This document shows, in pieces, positions 1 to 6,898 of a stretch of DNA of 16,695 nt. The stretch is from JAFDVL01 sp043736395 (lineage in GTDB: Bacteria; Acidobacteriota; Blastocatellia; RBC074), in NCBI GenBank assembly GCA_043736395.1, contig JAYTCQ010000340.1, positions 1 through 16,695 of the forward strand. The letters are read 5' to 3'. Below the pieces are notes generated by a model that was not told the origin of the DNA, did no database searches, and worked only from the letters and a program-made list of their open reading frames with translations. How positions within the stretch are numbered: the first letter of the stretch is position 1; each line of letters starts with the position of its first letter. The translations under genes and the position numbers were made by a program.

Positions 1-1
1 T

Positions 2-739
2 GATGCGCCGCTTCCGTCGTTCACGTTTTTAGAGCTGGGTGAATCCAACAAAATTGAATTGCTCGACGATTTATTCATCATTGGATTTCCTGAAAAAGGC
101 GGGACTACAGTGACAGTGAATTACGGCGTCGTCGAAGGAAAAGACGCGCTGGATGATTGGATTAAAACCGATGCAAGGATCATTCACGGCAATAGCGGCG
201 GAGCTGCGGTGAATCTTGCCGGAAAATTAATTGGGATTCCAACCCGTGTCGTGAATGACAGCGATGGGGCTAAAACGTATGGCTCCGTTGGTTATTTACG
301 TCCCGCGCATTTGGTCGGCGCGATGATTGCCAAGTACCGTGAAATGGAGGCGAAGGCTGCTGCTCAAAAACAAAATGACAAGAAAAATGCTGTCATCGCG
401 GCGGCAACTCCGAATTCATCCAACCCGCAGAATTCTAATGTCGCGACGAAGGTCAGCGGTCTTGTTATGATTCGCGGCTCTGTTAAATCTACCGATGGAA
501 AACCTCTGGCAGGCGTGAGAGTCGGGTTGCTGCACGTTGGTCAGGAAGTCGCCGCTTCTAATTTAATTACGTGGGGCGGAACGAATGCGGAAGGGCAGTT
601 TGTGCTGGAAAAACCTGTGCAGCCGGGAAAATATAATTTACGCGCGAAGGTTGTTGGATACGAATTATATGATCTTGATCTGACCGTGACAGCAGATGGC
701 GCGGCATTGGTAATTGAATTAAAGAGTTCGCAGGAGTAA
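2..739 (+). CDS. Trypsin-like (S1C/DegP-type) serine protease with C-terminal carboxypeptidase-regulatory domain, 5' partial
   Basis: The reading frame is open from base 2, so the gene begins before the window; the TTG at 59 is not the real start. About 245 residues are visible. The first part reads like the C-terminal lobe of a chymotrypsin-fold protease: a GFP turn, a TVT..GVVEG strand and the nucleophile motif GNSGG, with the Ser codon at 194-196. The His and Asp of the triad must lie upstream. A Lys/Ala-rich helix and an Asn/Ser/Pro-rich linker (about 350-450) lead to a carboxypeptidase regulatory-like (transthyretin-type) beta domain from about 455 to 730 (SGLVMIRGSVKSTDGKPLAG, ending in YNLRAKVVGYELYDLDLTV). 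Such beta domains usually decorate exported proteins in Acidobacteriota. It is the first of several co-directional envelope genes. The protease fold is well supported. Substrate and location are inferred. Confidence 0.85.
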   Translation, partial: DAPLPSFTFLELGESNKIELLDDLFIIGFPEKGGTTVTVNYGVVEGKDALDDWIKTDARIIHGNSGGAAVNLAGKLIGIPTRVVNDSDGAKTYGSVGYLRPAHLVGAMIAKYREMEAKAAAQKQNDKKNAVIAAATPNSSNPQNSNVATKVSGLVMIRGSVKSTDGKPLAGVRVGLLHVGQEVAASNLITWGGTNAEGQFVLEKPVQPGKYNLRAKVVGYELYDLDLTVTADGAALVIELKSSQE

Positions 740-794
740 TGTTCAGGATTCAGCTAATAAATTCAAAAAATGCTGAGGCGCGGACTCTGAACAT
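739..794. repeat. Nested inverted repeat between the protease gene and the next gene
   Basis: An 8-bp arm ATGTTCAG (739-746) pairs with CTGAACAT (787-794). A second 5-bp pair, TCAGC (750-754) with GCTGA (772-776), nests inside it. The structure begins at the stop codon of the protease gene and ends 6 bases before the next ATG. There is no T-tract, so it is not a clear terminator. It could attenuate or separate the two genes. Confidence 0.4.
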
Positions 795-800
795 TCCTTT

Positions 801-2711
801 ATGATACACAAAATTCCCCTTCTATTATTGCTCTTTGTCACCTCCATCGCGTACGCGGCAGACCCTGAATTGACGCCGCTGATAAGCAAGCGCGGTGATG
901 TCATCACCATTGAATTTCGTTCCGGCGTAAAGATCGTTGGACTCGCTCCTGAATCTGCTCCCGCCGGTGTTGAGCTGCGCTTACCGAATGAAGATTTCAA
1001 GCCGCTGGCATTCCATCAAAAATCCAAACAAGGCAAAGCCATCGTGTTGAGCGAGGCGAAATATGGTGATTTGAATTTTAGGTTAATTCTTGAGCAAGTC
1101 ACTGCGAATTTGATTCAGCGGCGGCTTGAAGTCACTGCCACAAAAGCCAGTAAATTCGCCACAATATTTGATTTCTTTCCTGCGATGGCCGGTGAATACT
1201 CTTCATTTACGAAAATCGAAACCGAAAAAATTCTTTACGATACATACGGTGGCAGCCCTGAATATAAGACGACGAAAGGGCAGACTTTTCCGGTGGCGAT
1301 GATGAAAAATGATAACCGTGTTTATGGTGTCATCGCTGATTCGCCGGGACAGTGGGAAAATCGCTGCCTCATCTTGATTGATCCAAATACCAAACAATTA
1401 GCCGTGATGAACGGCGATGGACGCGAGCCGTACGAATTGAAAATTACTTACGATGATCCAGGTGCGTACACCTATCAAATGGACGGATGGCAAACGCTCG
1501 CAGCTGGAGAGACGCGCCAATATACTTCGTGGGTTTTTACAGAAAATGCGATGAACCACTATCAATCACAGCTTGCCGCGCACCTCGCGTTAGCCAATGG
1601 CAAAGGCTGGAACAACTCCGCCATCGAAGCCATTATGCGCAACACTTCGTACTATTTGATGCGAAGAAATTTGATGCGGACGGAGAGTAAATATATTTTT
1701 ATTTCGGGCATCGGCTACGGTTGGAAGCAATGGGTTTCTGATGGATTTTATGCGTCTGTAGTGATGAACGAACCTGAAAAAATTGCCGAAGCTTATCGTG
1801 GAGTTTTCGAAAAACGCATCGGCTATGAAGACAATGCGCAGTATTATTTAATTTGGTCAGCATTGGCGAAACGCGCGGGTGGAAAGCTCAATGATGAACT
1901 CGTGAAAAAATCTTTTGCGTTCATTCGCAAGCACGAAAAGAATGGGATTTATTATCCACCGCCGGTTCCTAATGCTGATCCGCCGACGGGCTTCAAAACC
2001 TATATGGATAAGCTGCCGTACGACAATGATGATGCGCCTTCGAGCAATCAGGGCTTTCATTGCGGAGCGTTGATGGCGGCGCAAGAATTAGGATTGGGCG
2101 TGACTGAAGAAGACATCCAACGCGCGATTACAGGCTTCCGTTCGATGTATAACGACAAGCTGAAATTTATGCCGACGAGCCTGAAAAAACAGGAAATCTT
2201 AGGACAGGATACTCTTTACGGTGAAGCCGTGACCTACGCGATTTTCGGGCGTAAGCTGCTGACAGATGAGCAGGTGCAAGGACATTTGCGGACAACACTG
2301 AAAGTCATGTCGCCTTATGGCATGCGCGTGATTTCCAAAGCGGATGGTAGCTTGCTGGAAGGTCACGACGGGCATTATGTCTGGGGCGGTTCGTGGTTTT
2401 TGTGTGATGCGGCGAACTACCTCGTCGGCGAATTGCACGGAGTTCCGAAAGCTGAAATTGATCAACACCTGATTGATCGCATTGCGATAGAATTGCAAAC
2501 CGTTCCAGCTTTCAATGAATGCATCAATACGGTGACGGGCAAGCCTTATGGACATATTTTGTATTCGTGGAATTCGGGGTATTGGTGGTTGCGCAATGAA
2601 TTTCGGAAACGATTAAAGCAAACAGGAATTGATCCGGTAGCGGAAGCGGTTGATGGAAAATTGAATGTTGTGCGGGATCGAAAAAATGGTCTGCGAATAA
2701 ATAACGATTAG
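801..2711 (+). CDS. Secreted protein of unclear family, possibly an alpha/alpha-barrel glycan-active enzyme
   Basis: 636 residues. The N-terminus (MIHKIPLLLLLFVTSIAYAA) is a clear Sec signal peptide, with likely cleavage after an Ala near residue 19-20. Residues 25-250 look beta-rich (alternating hydrophobics, many short strands). Residues 260-620 are helical and Trp/Tyr/Gly-rich, including GYGWKQWVSDG, DDAPSSNQGFHCGALMAAQE, GHYVWGGSWFLCDAANYL and YSWNSGYWWLRNEF. A beta-sandwich followed by an (alpha/alpha) toroid of aromatic helices is the layout of six-hairpin glycosidases and polysaccharide lyases, so a periplasmic or extracellular carbohydrate-active role is plausible. I do not recognise a specific family and cannot assign catalytic residues. 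No Shine-Dalgarno sequence is visible before ATG 801, but the signal peptide fixes the start. It lies in line with the protease and FHA genes. Confidence 0.7.
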   Translation: MIHKIPLLLLLFVTSIAYAADPELTPLISKRGDVITIEFRSGVKIVGLAPESAPAGVELRLPNEDFKPLAFHQKSKQGKAIVLSEAKYGDLNFRLILEQVTANLIQRRLEVTATKASKFATIFDFFPAMAGEYSSFTKIETEKILYDTYGGSPEYKTTKGQTFPVAMMKNDNRVYGVIADSPGQWENRCLILIDPNTKQLAVMNGDGREPYELKITYDDPGAYTYQMDGWQTLAAGETRQYTSWVFTENAMNHYQSQLAAHLALANGKGWNNSAIEAIMRNTSYYLMRRNLMRTESKYIFISGIGYGWKQWVSDGFYASVVMNEPEKIAEAYRGVFEKRIGYEDNAQYYLIWSALAKRAGGKLNDELVKKSFAFIRKHEKNGIYYPPPVPNADPPTGFKTYMDKLPYDNDDAPSSNQGFHCGALMAAQELGLGVTEEDIQRAITGFRSMYNDKLKFMPTSLKKQEILGQDTLYGEAVTYAIFGRKLLTDEQVQGHLRTTLKVMSPYGMRVISKADGSLLEGHDGHYVWGGSWFLCDAANYLVGELHGVPKAEIDQHLIDRIAIELQTVPAFNECINTVTGKPYGHILYSWNSGYWWLRNEFRKRLKQTGIDPVAEAVDGKLNVVRDRKNGLRINND

Positions 2712-2721
2712 CATTTTTAGG

Positions 2722-2727
2722 TATAAT
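2722..2727 (+). promoter_or_regulatory. Possible -10 box (TATAAT) ahead of the FHA gene cluster
   Basis: A perfect TATAAT lies 38 bases before the first FHA gene, just after the stop codon of the upstream gene. No convincing -35 hexamer is found at the usual spacing, so it could be chance in an AT-rich gap. If real, it would give the FHA cluster its own transcript. Confidence 0.3.
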
Positions 2728-2765
2728 AATTCACCCGCGACGCAAATTGAATTAAGCTAAGAAGT

Positions 2766-4001
2766 ATGGCAGAAATAAAATTAATCATTACCAGTCAAGG
2801 GCAAACCGCACGCGATTTATTGATCAGCACGACGGCTTCTATCGGACGCGCGACGGACAATGCAATTTGTGTGAATGACCCCAGCGTCGCGCGCTATCAC
2901 GCGATGCTCGAACAACGCGGCAACGATTTCTGGCTCAGCGATTTGGGCAGCACGAACGGTACACATATTAACGGGCGACAGATTCACACTGAAAGTCAGT
3001 TGAAAAACGGCGATGTGATTTCGCTTGGAGCGGCGACGGAAATTCGCGTCCTATTGTCTCAATCCGAAGCAGTGAAGTCCGCTCTGCCGCCTGTTTATGC
3101 GGCTCCCGTGGCCACCCCGCCTACTCCGCCATCTGGAATCACAGCTCTTCATTTAATCGCCGCAGGCTTCTCGGTGCTTGTCATTATCGGAGCTGTTGCA
3201 GCATTTTTGATCATGCGCAAAGGCTCGGGCAATGATGATTTGTCGCAGGTTTCTGGGAATACCACGCCGCTGGCGACAGCAACTCCAGTGACGGTTTCAA
3301 GCAAAGAAACTGTTGAGAGGGAAACTCCTCCGCCTCAGACAAATGCCAGAACCGTCAGCCTCCCCACTGATGGGACGGAACAATTGACCCGCTTATTAGC
3401 GACTTCGATTACTGGCAAAAGCACTTATGTTTTTAATTCGCAAATGACCGCAAAGATTTCGGCGCGGACACGGGAATATCAGGTAGATGTCTCGAAAGAA
3501 GCGATGGCATATCGTTTGGAAATTGAACGCGCTTTTAGTAATGCTAAAGGAATGAAGCCGTTGATGGGCTATGTGATGGCGATGAGTCAAAGTAAATTTG
3601 GACGCAGCAAGGCAGGTGGCGTTGGCATCTGGCAAGTGCCTCCGGGAATTGCCAAAGATTATTTGCAGCCCGGCGAAGATTTGTCTTCACTTGAACAACC
3701 GAAACGCTCTGCTGAAGTTGCCGCCGCATATTTAAATGAAATTCTCACGAAATTTGAAAGTCAGGATTTTATTTACGCCATCGCCTGTTACGGTTTGCCC
3801 GCGAGTAGCGTGGGCGAGATGCGACAAAAAATTCAGGCAGTTGATCCAACCGAACGGCGCGATTTTTGGAAGATGGTTGAGAAGGGAATTATCCCGCCAG
3901 AAGGTGCGGAACGAGTGATCAGGTTTTTTGCCGCAGGAATCGTCGGAGAAAATCCGGGAGTTTTCGGATTATCCGCTAAACCATTTTCAGAATTATCATG
4001 A
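2766..4001 (+). CDS. FHA domain - transmembrane - lytic-transglycosylase-like protein, catalytic positions altered (paralogue 1)
   Basis: 411 residues. Residues 1-98 form an FHA domain (SIGR at 25-28, DLGSTNGTHING at 59-70), which binds phosphothreonine. No signal peptide precedes it, so it should be cytoplasmic. After a Pro/Ala linker there is one membrane span (about 125-150, followed by RK), then a low-complexity Thr/Pro stretch and a C-terminal lytic-transglycosylase-like domain (about 240-405: KAGGVGIWQVPPGIAKDYL, then RFFAAGIVGENPGVFGLS). Two functional positions are changed. The usual catalytic Glu of the 'xxEsxF' helix is Gln275 (AMSQSKF), and the FHA Ser of 'SRxH' is Ala42 (VARYH). 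The 'AYNxG' motif is reduced to ACYGLP. It may be a non-enzymatic partner of the next gene, whose ATG overlaps its stop (ATGA, 3998-4001). The start has a weak AAGAAG-type SD. Confidence 0.85.
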   Translation: MAEIKLIITSQGQTARDLLISTTASIGRATDNAICVNDPSVARYHAMLEQRGNDFWLSDLGSTNGTHINGRQIHTESQLKNGDVISLGAATEIRVLLSQSEAVKSALPPVYAAPVATPPTPPSGITALHLIAAGFSVLVIIGAVAAFLIMRKGSGNDDLSQVSGNTTPLATATPVTVSSKETVERETPPPQTNARTVSLPTDGTEQLTRLLATSITGKSTYVFNSQMTAKISARTREYQVDVSKEAMAYRLEIERAFSNAKGMKPLMGYVMAMSQSKFGRSKAGGVGIWQVPPGIAKDYLQPGEDLSSLEQPKRSAEVAAAYLNEILTKFESQDFIYAIACYGLPASSVGEMRQKIQAVDPTERRDFWKMVEKGIIPPEGAERVIRFFAAGIVGENPGVFGLSAKPFSELS

Positions 4002-5422
4002 GAGATGTGACGCTCACAATTTGGTCGAACGGTCAGAATTCGACAGTCCCGATGCACGGCTCGCGAGTGATTATCGGGCGTGGAGAATCCGCCGATATTC
4101 GTCTGGAAGACAGTGGTTTGTCACGCTTGCATGCGAGCATCAACTCCGATGGGCAACATGCCTGGGTGATGGATGAAGGTTCGACGAATGGAACGTTTGT
4201 GAACGGCAAACGGGCGAGTGCGCAAGGGACGGCTTTGCAGAACGGCGATCAAATTACGATTGGCGATACGACGAAAATTAAATTTAATGTGGCGACTGCT
4301 GGAGTTCACGTAGCTGCGACAGCTACGCGAACTCCAGCACCGGCTTCGAATGGAATTTCTCTGCTGGCCTTAGTCGTAGCGGCCTCGGCAGTGATTATTA
4401 TTTTGACGTCGGTTACGGCTTTTGCCTTGTATTGGCGCGGCGAAAAATCTAAACCTGTCGTCGTGGAAAATACTTATACTCCTCCCGTCGAAGTTGCTAC
4501 GCCGATGCCGACAGCTTCAATGAGTGTCGAACCGGTTCAGCAGGCATCCACTCCTACATTTGAAGAAATCAAAATTGATGAGACGGCAGATTCTTCGATT
4601 GCGCCCATTGCGTTGACGACAGTCAAAGCCTCAGAGATCAAAAACACTCCGATAAACATTGGCTCGACGAAGCTTTATAAACAGATGAGTGAAGAGGAAA
4701 AAGTTTATTTCGTCTACACGAAAGCGAAAGAAGTTGCCTTGATTGTTGGAAATCGTCCGGCAGAATTTCCTGATGAAGCGATTGAAATTATTAAGTTTTG
4801 GGTGGACGGATATGTCCGCCGCATCGGCAATGGCAGTAATCGTTTATGGGCGGAAGATTTGAATTTTATGTTTCATCGGGCGCGCACAACCTTTGTGCCG
4901 CAGATCATCCGCGCCTTCAAAGCGAACAACGCTCCTCCCGCCGTGGGAGTTTATTTGCCAGTCATCGAAACGGAATATCGCAACATCACAACAGAAAATT
5001 TTGCGGGAGCAGCGGGACTTTTTCAATTCATCGGCCCGACTGCTTCGGGGTACGGCGTGCATCCTTCCGAGCGTACGAATATTGATAAAATGGCTCCGGC
5101 AGCGGCGCGGTACATCAATGACCGCCTCGCGGAATTTGGAGCCGACGCGATTGGCGTAGGGCTTTCGATTGCGGGATATAATCGCAGTCCCGATTCCGTC
5201 CGGCGCGATTTGCACGATGTGATTGATAGCAAAAACAAAGATCGTGATTTTTGGATTCTCGTCAAAAATAAATCCAAGTTGGATCATTGGTTTCAGAAGG
5301 AAAATATCAATTACGTCCCACGCTTTTTTGCGGCTGCGATCATTGGAGAAAATCCTTGGAATTTCGGATTGAAGATGCGACAGCTGACGTCGTACACGGA
5401 AGCTCCGAAGGAAAATGAATAG
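3998..5422 (+). CDS. FHA domain - transmembrane - lytic transglycosylase with intact catalytic Glu (paralogue 2)
   Basis: 474 residues. The FHA domain spans about 1-98 (IIGRGES, GLSRLHA with Ser42, DEGSTNGTFVNG). A membrane span at about 119-146 is followed by a long Pro/Thr/Val linker (150-225). The lytic-transglycosylase domain covers about 255-460 and resembles MltD/Slt: VYLPVIETEY with Glu324 at the catalytic position, AGAAGLFQFIGPTASGYG, AGYNRS in place of AYNSG, and YVPRFFAAAIIGENPWNFGL at the end. Expected topology is FHA in the cytoplasm and murein-cleaving domain in the periplasm, so a Ser/Thr-kinase signal could act on wall remodelling. This coupling is inferred. The start overlaps the stop of paralogue 1, suggesting translational coupling. 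A 43-bp palindrome (4297-4339) is embedded in the coding sequence between FHA and TM segment. This is the only one of the three paralogues with every key motif recognisable. Confidence 0.88.
   Translation: MRDVTLTIWSNGQNSTVPMHGSRVIIGRGESADIRLEDSGLSRLHASINSDGQHAWVMDEGSTNGTFVNGKRASAQGTALQNGDQITIGDTTKIKFNVATAGVHVAATATRTPAPASNGISLLALVVAASAVIIILTSVTAFALYWRGEKSKPVVVENTYTPPVEVATPMPTASMSVEPVQQASTPTFEEIKIDETADSSIAPIALTTVKASEIKNTPINIGSTKLYKQMSEEEKVYFVYTKAKEVALIVGNRPAEFPDEAIEIIKFWVDGYVRRIGNGSNRLWAEDLNFMFHRARTTFVPQIIRAFKANNAPPAVGVYLPVIETEYRNITTENFAGAAGLFQFIGPTASGYGVHPSERTNIDKMAPAAARYINDRLAEFGADAIGVGLSIAGYNRSPDSVRRDLHDVIDSKNKDRDFWILVKNKSKLDHWFQKENINYVPRFFAAAIIGENPWNFGLKMRQLTSYTEAPKENE
4297..4339. repeat. 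REP-like palindrome embedded in a coding region
   Basis: Left arm 4297-4316 (begins TGCTGGAGTTC, ends GTAGCTG) and right arm 4320-4339 are complementary at 19 of 20 positions with a 3-base loop (CGA). It lies in frame in the second FHA gene and encodes part of the Ala/Thr/Pro linker between the FHA domain and the membrane span. Such a long near-perfect palindrome is not needed for coding and looks like an inserted mobile palindromic element that left the frame open. Confidence 0.7.
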
Positions 5423-5432
5423 GAGATGGGAT

Positions 5433-5542
5433 GGGAATAGACCATGGACGAAACGGATGGTGCGGGTTTTCGCGGATCTGAGTCATCGCAAAATCAGACC
5501 CGCGAAGACCCGTACCATCCGATTGATCCGTGGTCTATTCCC
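5433..5542. repeat. Long inverted repeat (48-bp arms) between the second and third FHA genes
   Basis: Arms 5433-5480 and 5495-5542 match at 41 of 48 positions around a 14-base loop, and the outer 12 bases (GGGAATAGACCA / TGGTCTATTCCC) match perfectly. Several mismatches are compatible with G-U pairing, so the RNA would fold into a long hairpin. No T-run follows. It fills nearly the whole gap between the two genes and resembles a MITE/REP-type element. It may lower read-through to the third gene or protect the upstream message. Confidence 0.7.
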
Positions 5543-5571
5543 CTGCTAAACCAAAGACCAAAAATCAAATC

Positions 5572-6738
5572 ATGCACTTAGATTTATTTTATCTTGATGA
5601 AAACGGACACGAGCAACAGGTGCCAGTTGCTTCAAATCAGTTTTCGATTGGACGAGCTGAAGGCAATGATCTGGTGATTAATGATGCCGGAATCTCACGG
5701 CGTCACGCGTTGCTAACTTTTTTTAGCGGGGTTGCGCAGGTCACAGATTATGGTTCCGCAAATGGAACGTTCGTGAATGGTCAGGCGATTCAGGGAAACG
5801 CCACACTCAAACACGGTGACGTTTTGACGCTCGGTCCAACGTGCAAAATCAGGATTAGTTTAAGTAATCCGGTGGTCGTGGCGACAGCTTCAAATCCGGT
5901 CGTCAATCAACGATACTCTGCAACTCCTATAGCGGTTCCTCCCGCGAAGCCAAATGTATCATTACCAAAATTTTCTCCGATGCTGATCGCAGGAATCGCG
6001 ACAGGCGTCATTTTCTTAGTGGCAGCAGTTTCTATTTTCGTCGTGGCGATAAAGAAAAAACCGCAACTTCAGACCGCCGTTGATCTGAATTCACAAGTCA
6101 ATTTAGTTCTCTCACCTCAAGCGCCTTCAACGGGTGATACTTCTAAACCTGAAATCTCATCGAACACAGCGTATGTTGTTCGCTCCAGTGAAAGCGATCC
6201 TCTTGAAAAAGCTGCGATTCAAGTGATTCGTAAAATCAGTAGCGATCAAAGCTACCCGTTTACGCCAGTGATGCTGGCTGAAATCAAGCGTCGAGTCGAG
6301 CAACTTCCAGGTGGTAGCATTGCGAATGCGATGCGTACCTTCGAAACGCAAGGTGGAGACATCGCCGTCAGTGTTCGCAGCCAGGGGATCAAGCCGGAGA
6401 TGGTGTATTACATTGGCCTCGCGGAAACGAATGGCGGACAGAGTGGAAATGTTCTGGCTGCGGCTCGGAATGCGATCCCTGAAATAAATTTTTTGCGTGC
6501 GCACTTCGGGACGAATTTTGCAGAGCAAACATTGCTCACAATTGCTGCGATGAAAGTGCCGGGTGGAAATAAAAAATCGCATCCGTTACTGGCTTGCATG
6601 CGGACGAAAGTTAACAATCCGCAAAGCGAACGCAACGTCTGGTTTCTGCACGAAAAAGGCTGCTTGAGCGATAGCGCCTTTGATTTTGTCGTCAAAGTTT
6701 TAGCTTGTGGAGTCATTGCGGAAATGCCGCGTAAATAA
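5572..6738 (+). CDS. FHA domain - transmembrane - eroded transglycosylase-like protein (paralogue 3)
   Basis: 388 residues from ATG 5572. This start is chosen because it aligns with the starts of the two paralogues; the GTG at 5530 lies inside the upstream hairpin. The FHA domain spans about 1-98 (SIGRAEGND, GISRRHA, DYGSANGTFVNG; the usual Thr before Asn is Ala63). One membrane span covers about 136-160 (MLIAGIATGVIFLVAAVSIF). The C-terminal 150 residues follow the paralogues' plan (RNVWFLHEKG matches DFWxxVxKG; VLACGVIAEMP matches FFAAxIxGENP). A Glu sits at the catalytic position (Glu285, YYIGLAETN), but the GLWQF segment and the AYNxG motif are gone, so enzymatic activity is doubtful. It may act as a regulatory or scaffold paralogue. 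No SD is visible. It ends at the convergent junction with the MltD-like gene. Confidence 0.8.
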   Translation: MHLDLFYLDENGHEQQVPVASNQFSIGRAEGNDLVINDAGISRRHALLTFFSGVAQVTDYGSANGTFVNGQAIQGNATLKHGDVLTLGPTCKIRISLSNPVVVATASNPVVNQRYSATPIAVPPAKPNVSLPKFSPMLIAGIATGVIFLVAAVSIFVVAIKKKPQLQTAVDLNSQVNLVLSPQAPSTGDTSKPEISSNTAYVVRSSESDPLEKAAIQVIRKISSDQSYPFTPVMLAEIKRRVEQLPGGSIANAMRTFETQGGDIAVSVRSQGIKPEMVYYIGLAETNGGQSGNVLAAARNAIPEINFLRAHFGTNFAEQTLLTIAAMKVPGGNKKSHPLLACMRTKVNNPQSERNVWFLHEKGCLSDSAFDFVVKVLACGVIAEMPRK

Positions 6739-6831
6739 AATGCAGAAGCCCGCACGCAGTAAGGGCGTTAGTTCTCTACACAAAATTTAATTGAGAATTT
6801 GCGCCCTTACTGCGTGCGGGCTTCTGCATTT
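6738..6831. repeat. Perfect 30-bp inverted repeat at the convergent gene junction
   Basis: Left arm 6738-6767 (AAATGCAGAAGCCCGCACGC...) is the exact reverse complement of right arm 6802-6831. They are separated by 34 bases that hold a smaller TTCTC/GAGAA pair. It starts at the last base of the stop codon of the third FHA gene. Perfect conservation of both arms suggests a recently mobile palindromic element or strong selection on the structure. It may double as a transcription barrier between the converging genes. Confidence 0.7.
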
Positions 6832-6833
6832 GC

Positions 6834-6871
6834 AAAGAAAAGCAGCGCAGAGTTTAATCTCTTGCGCTGCT
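6834..6871 (-). terminator. Rho-independent terminator of the MltD-like gene
   Basis: Read on the minus strand, AGCAGCGCA-A-GAG, a 6-base loop and CTCTGCGCTGCT (6871-6841) form a 12-bp stem with one bulged base, followed at once by TTTTCTTT. It begins 28 bases after the stop codon of the LysM transglycosylase gene. Confidence 0.75.
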
Positions 6872-6898
6872 ATAAATTATCCAGAGGAAAATTAAGAC

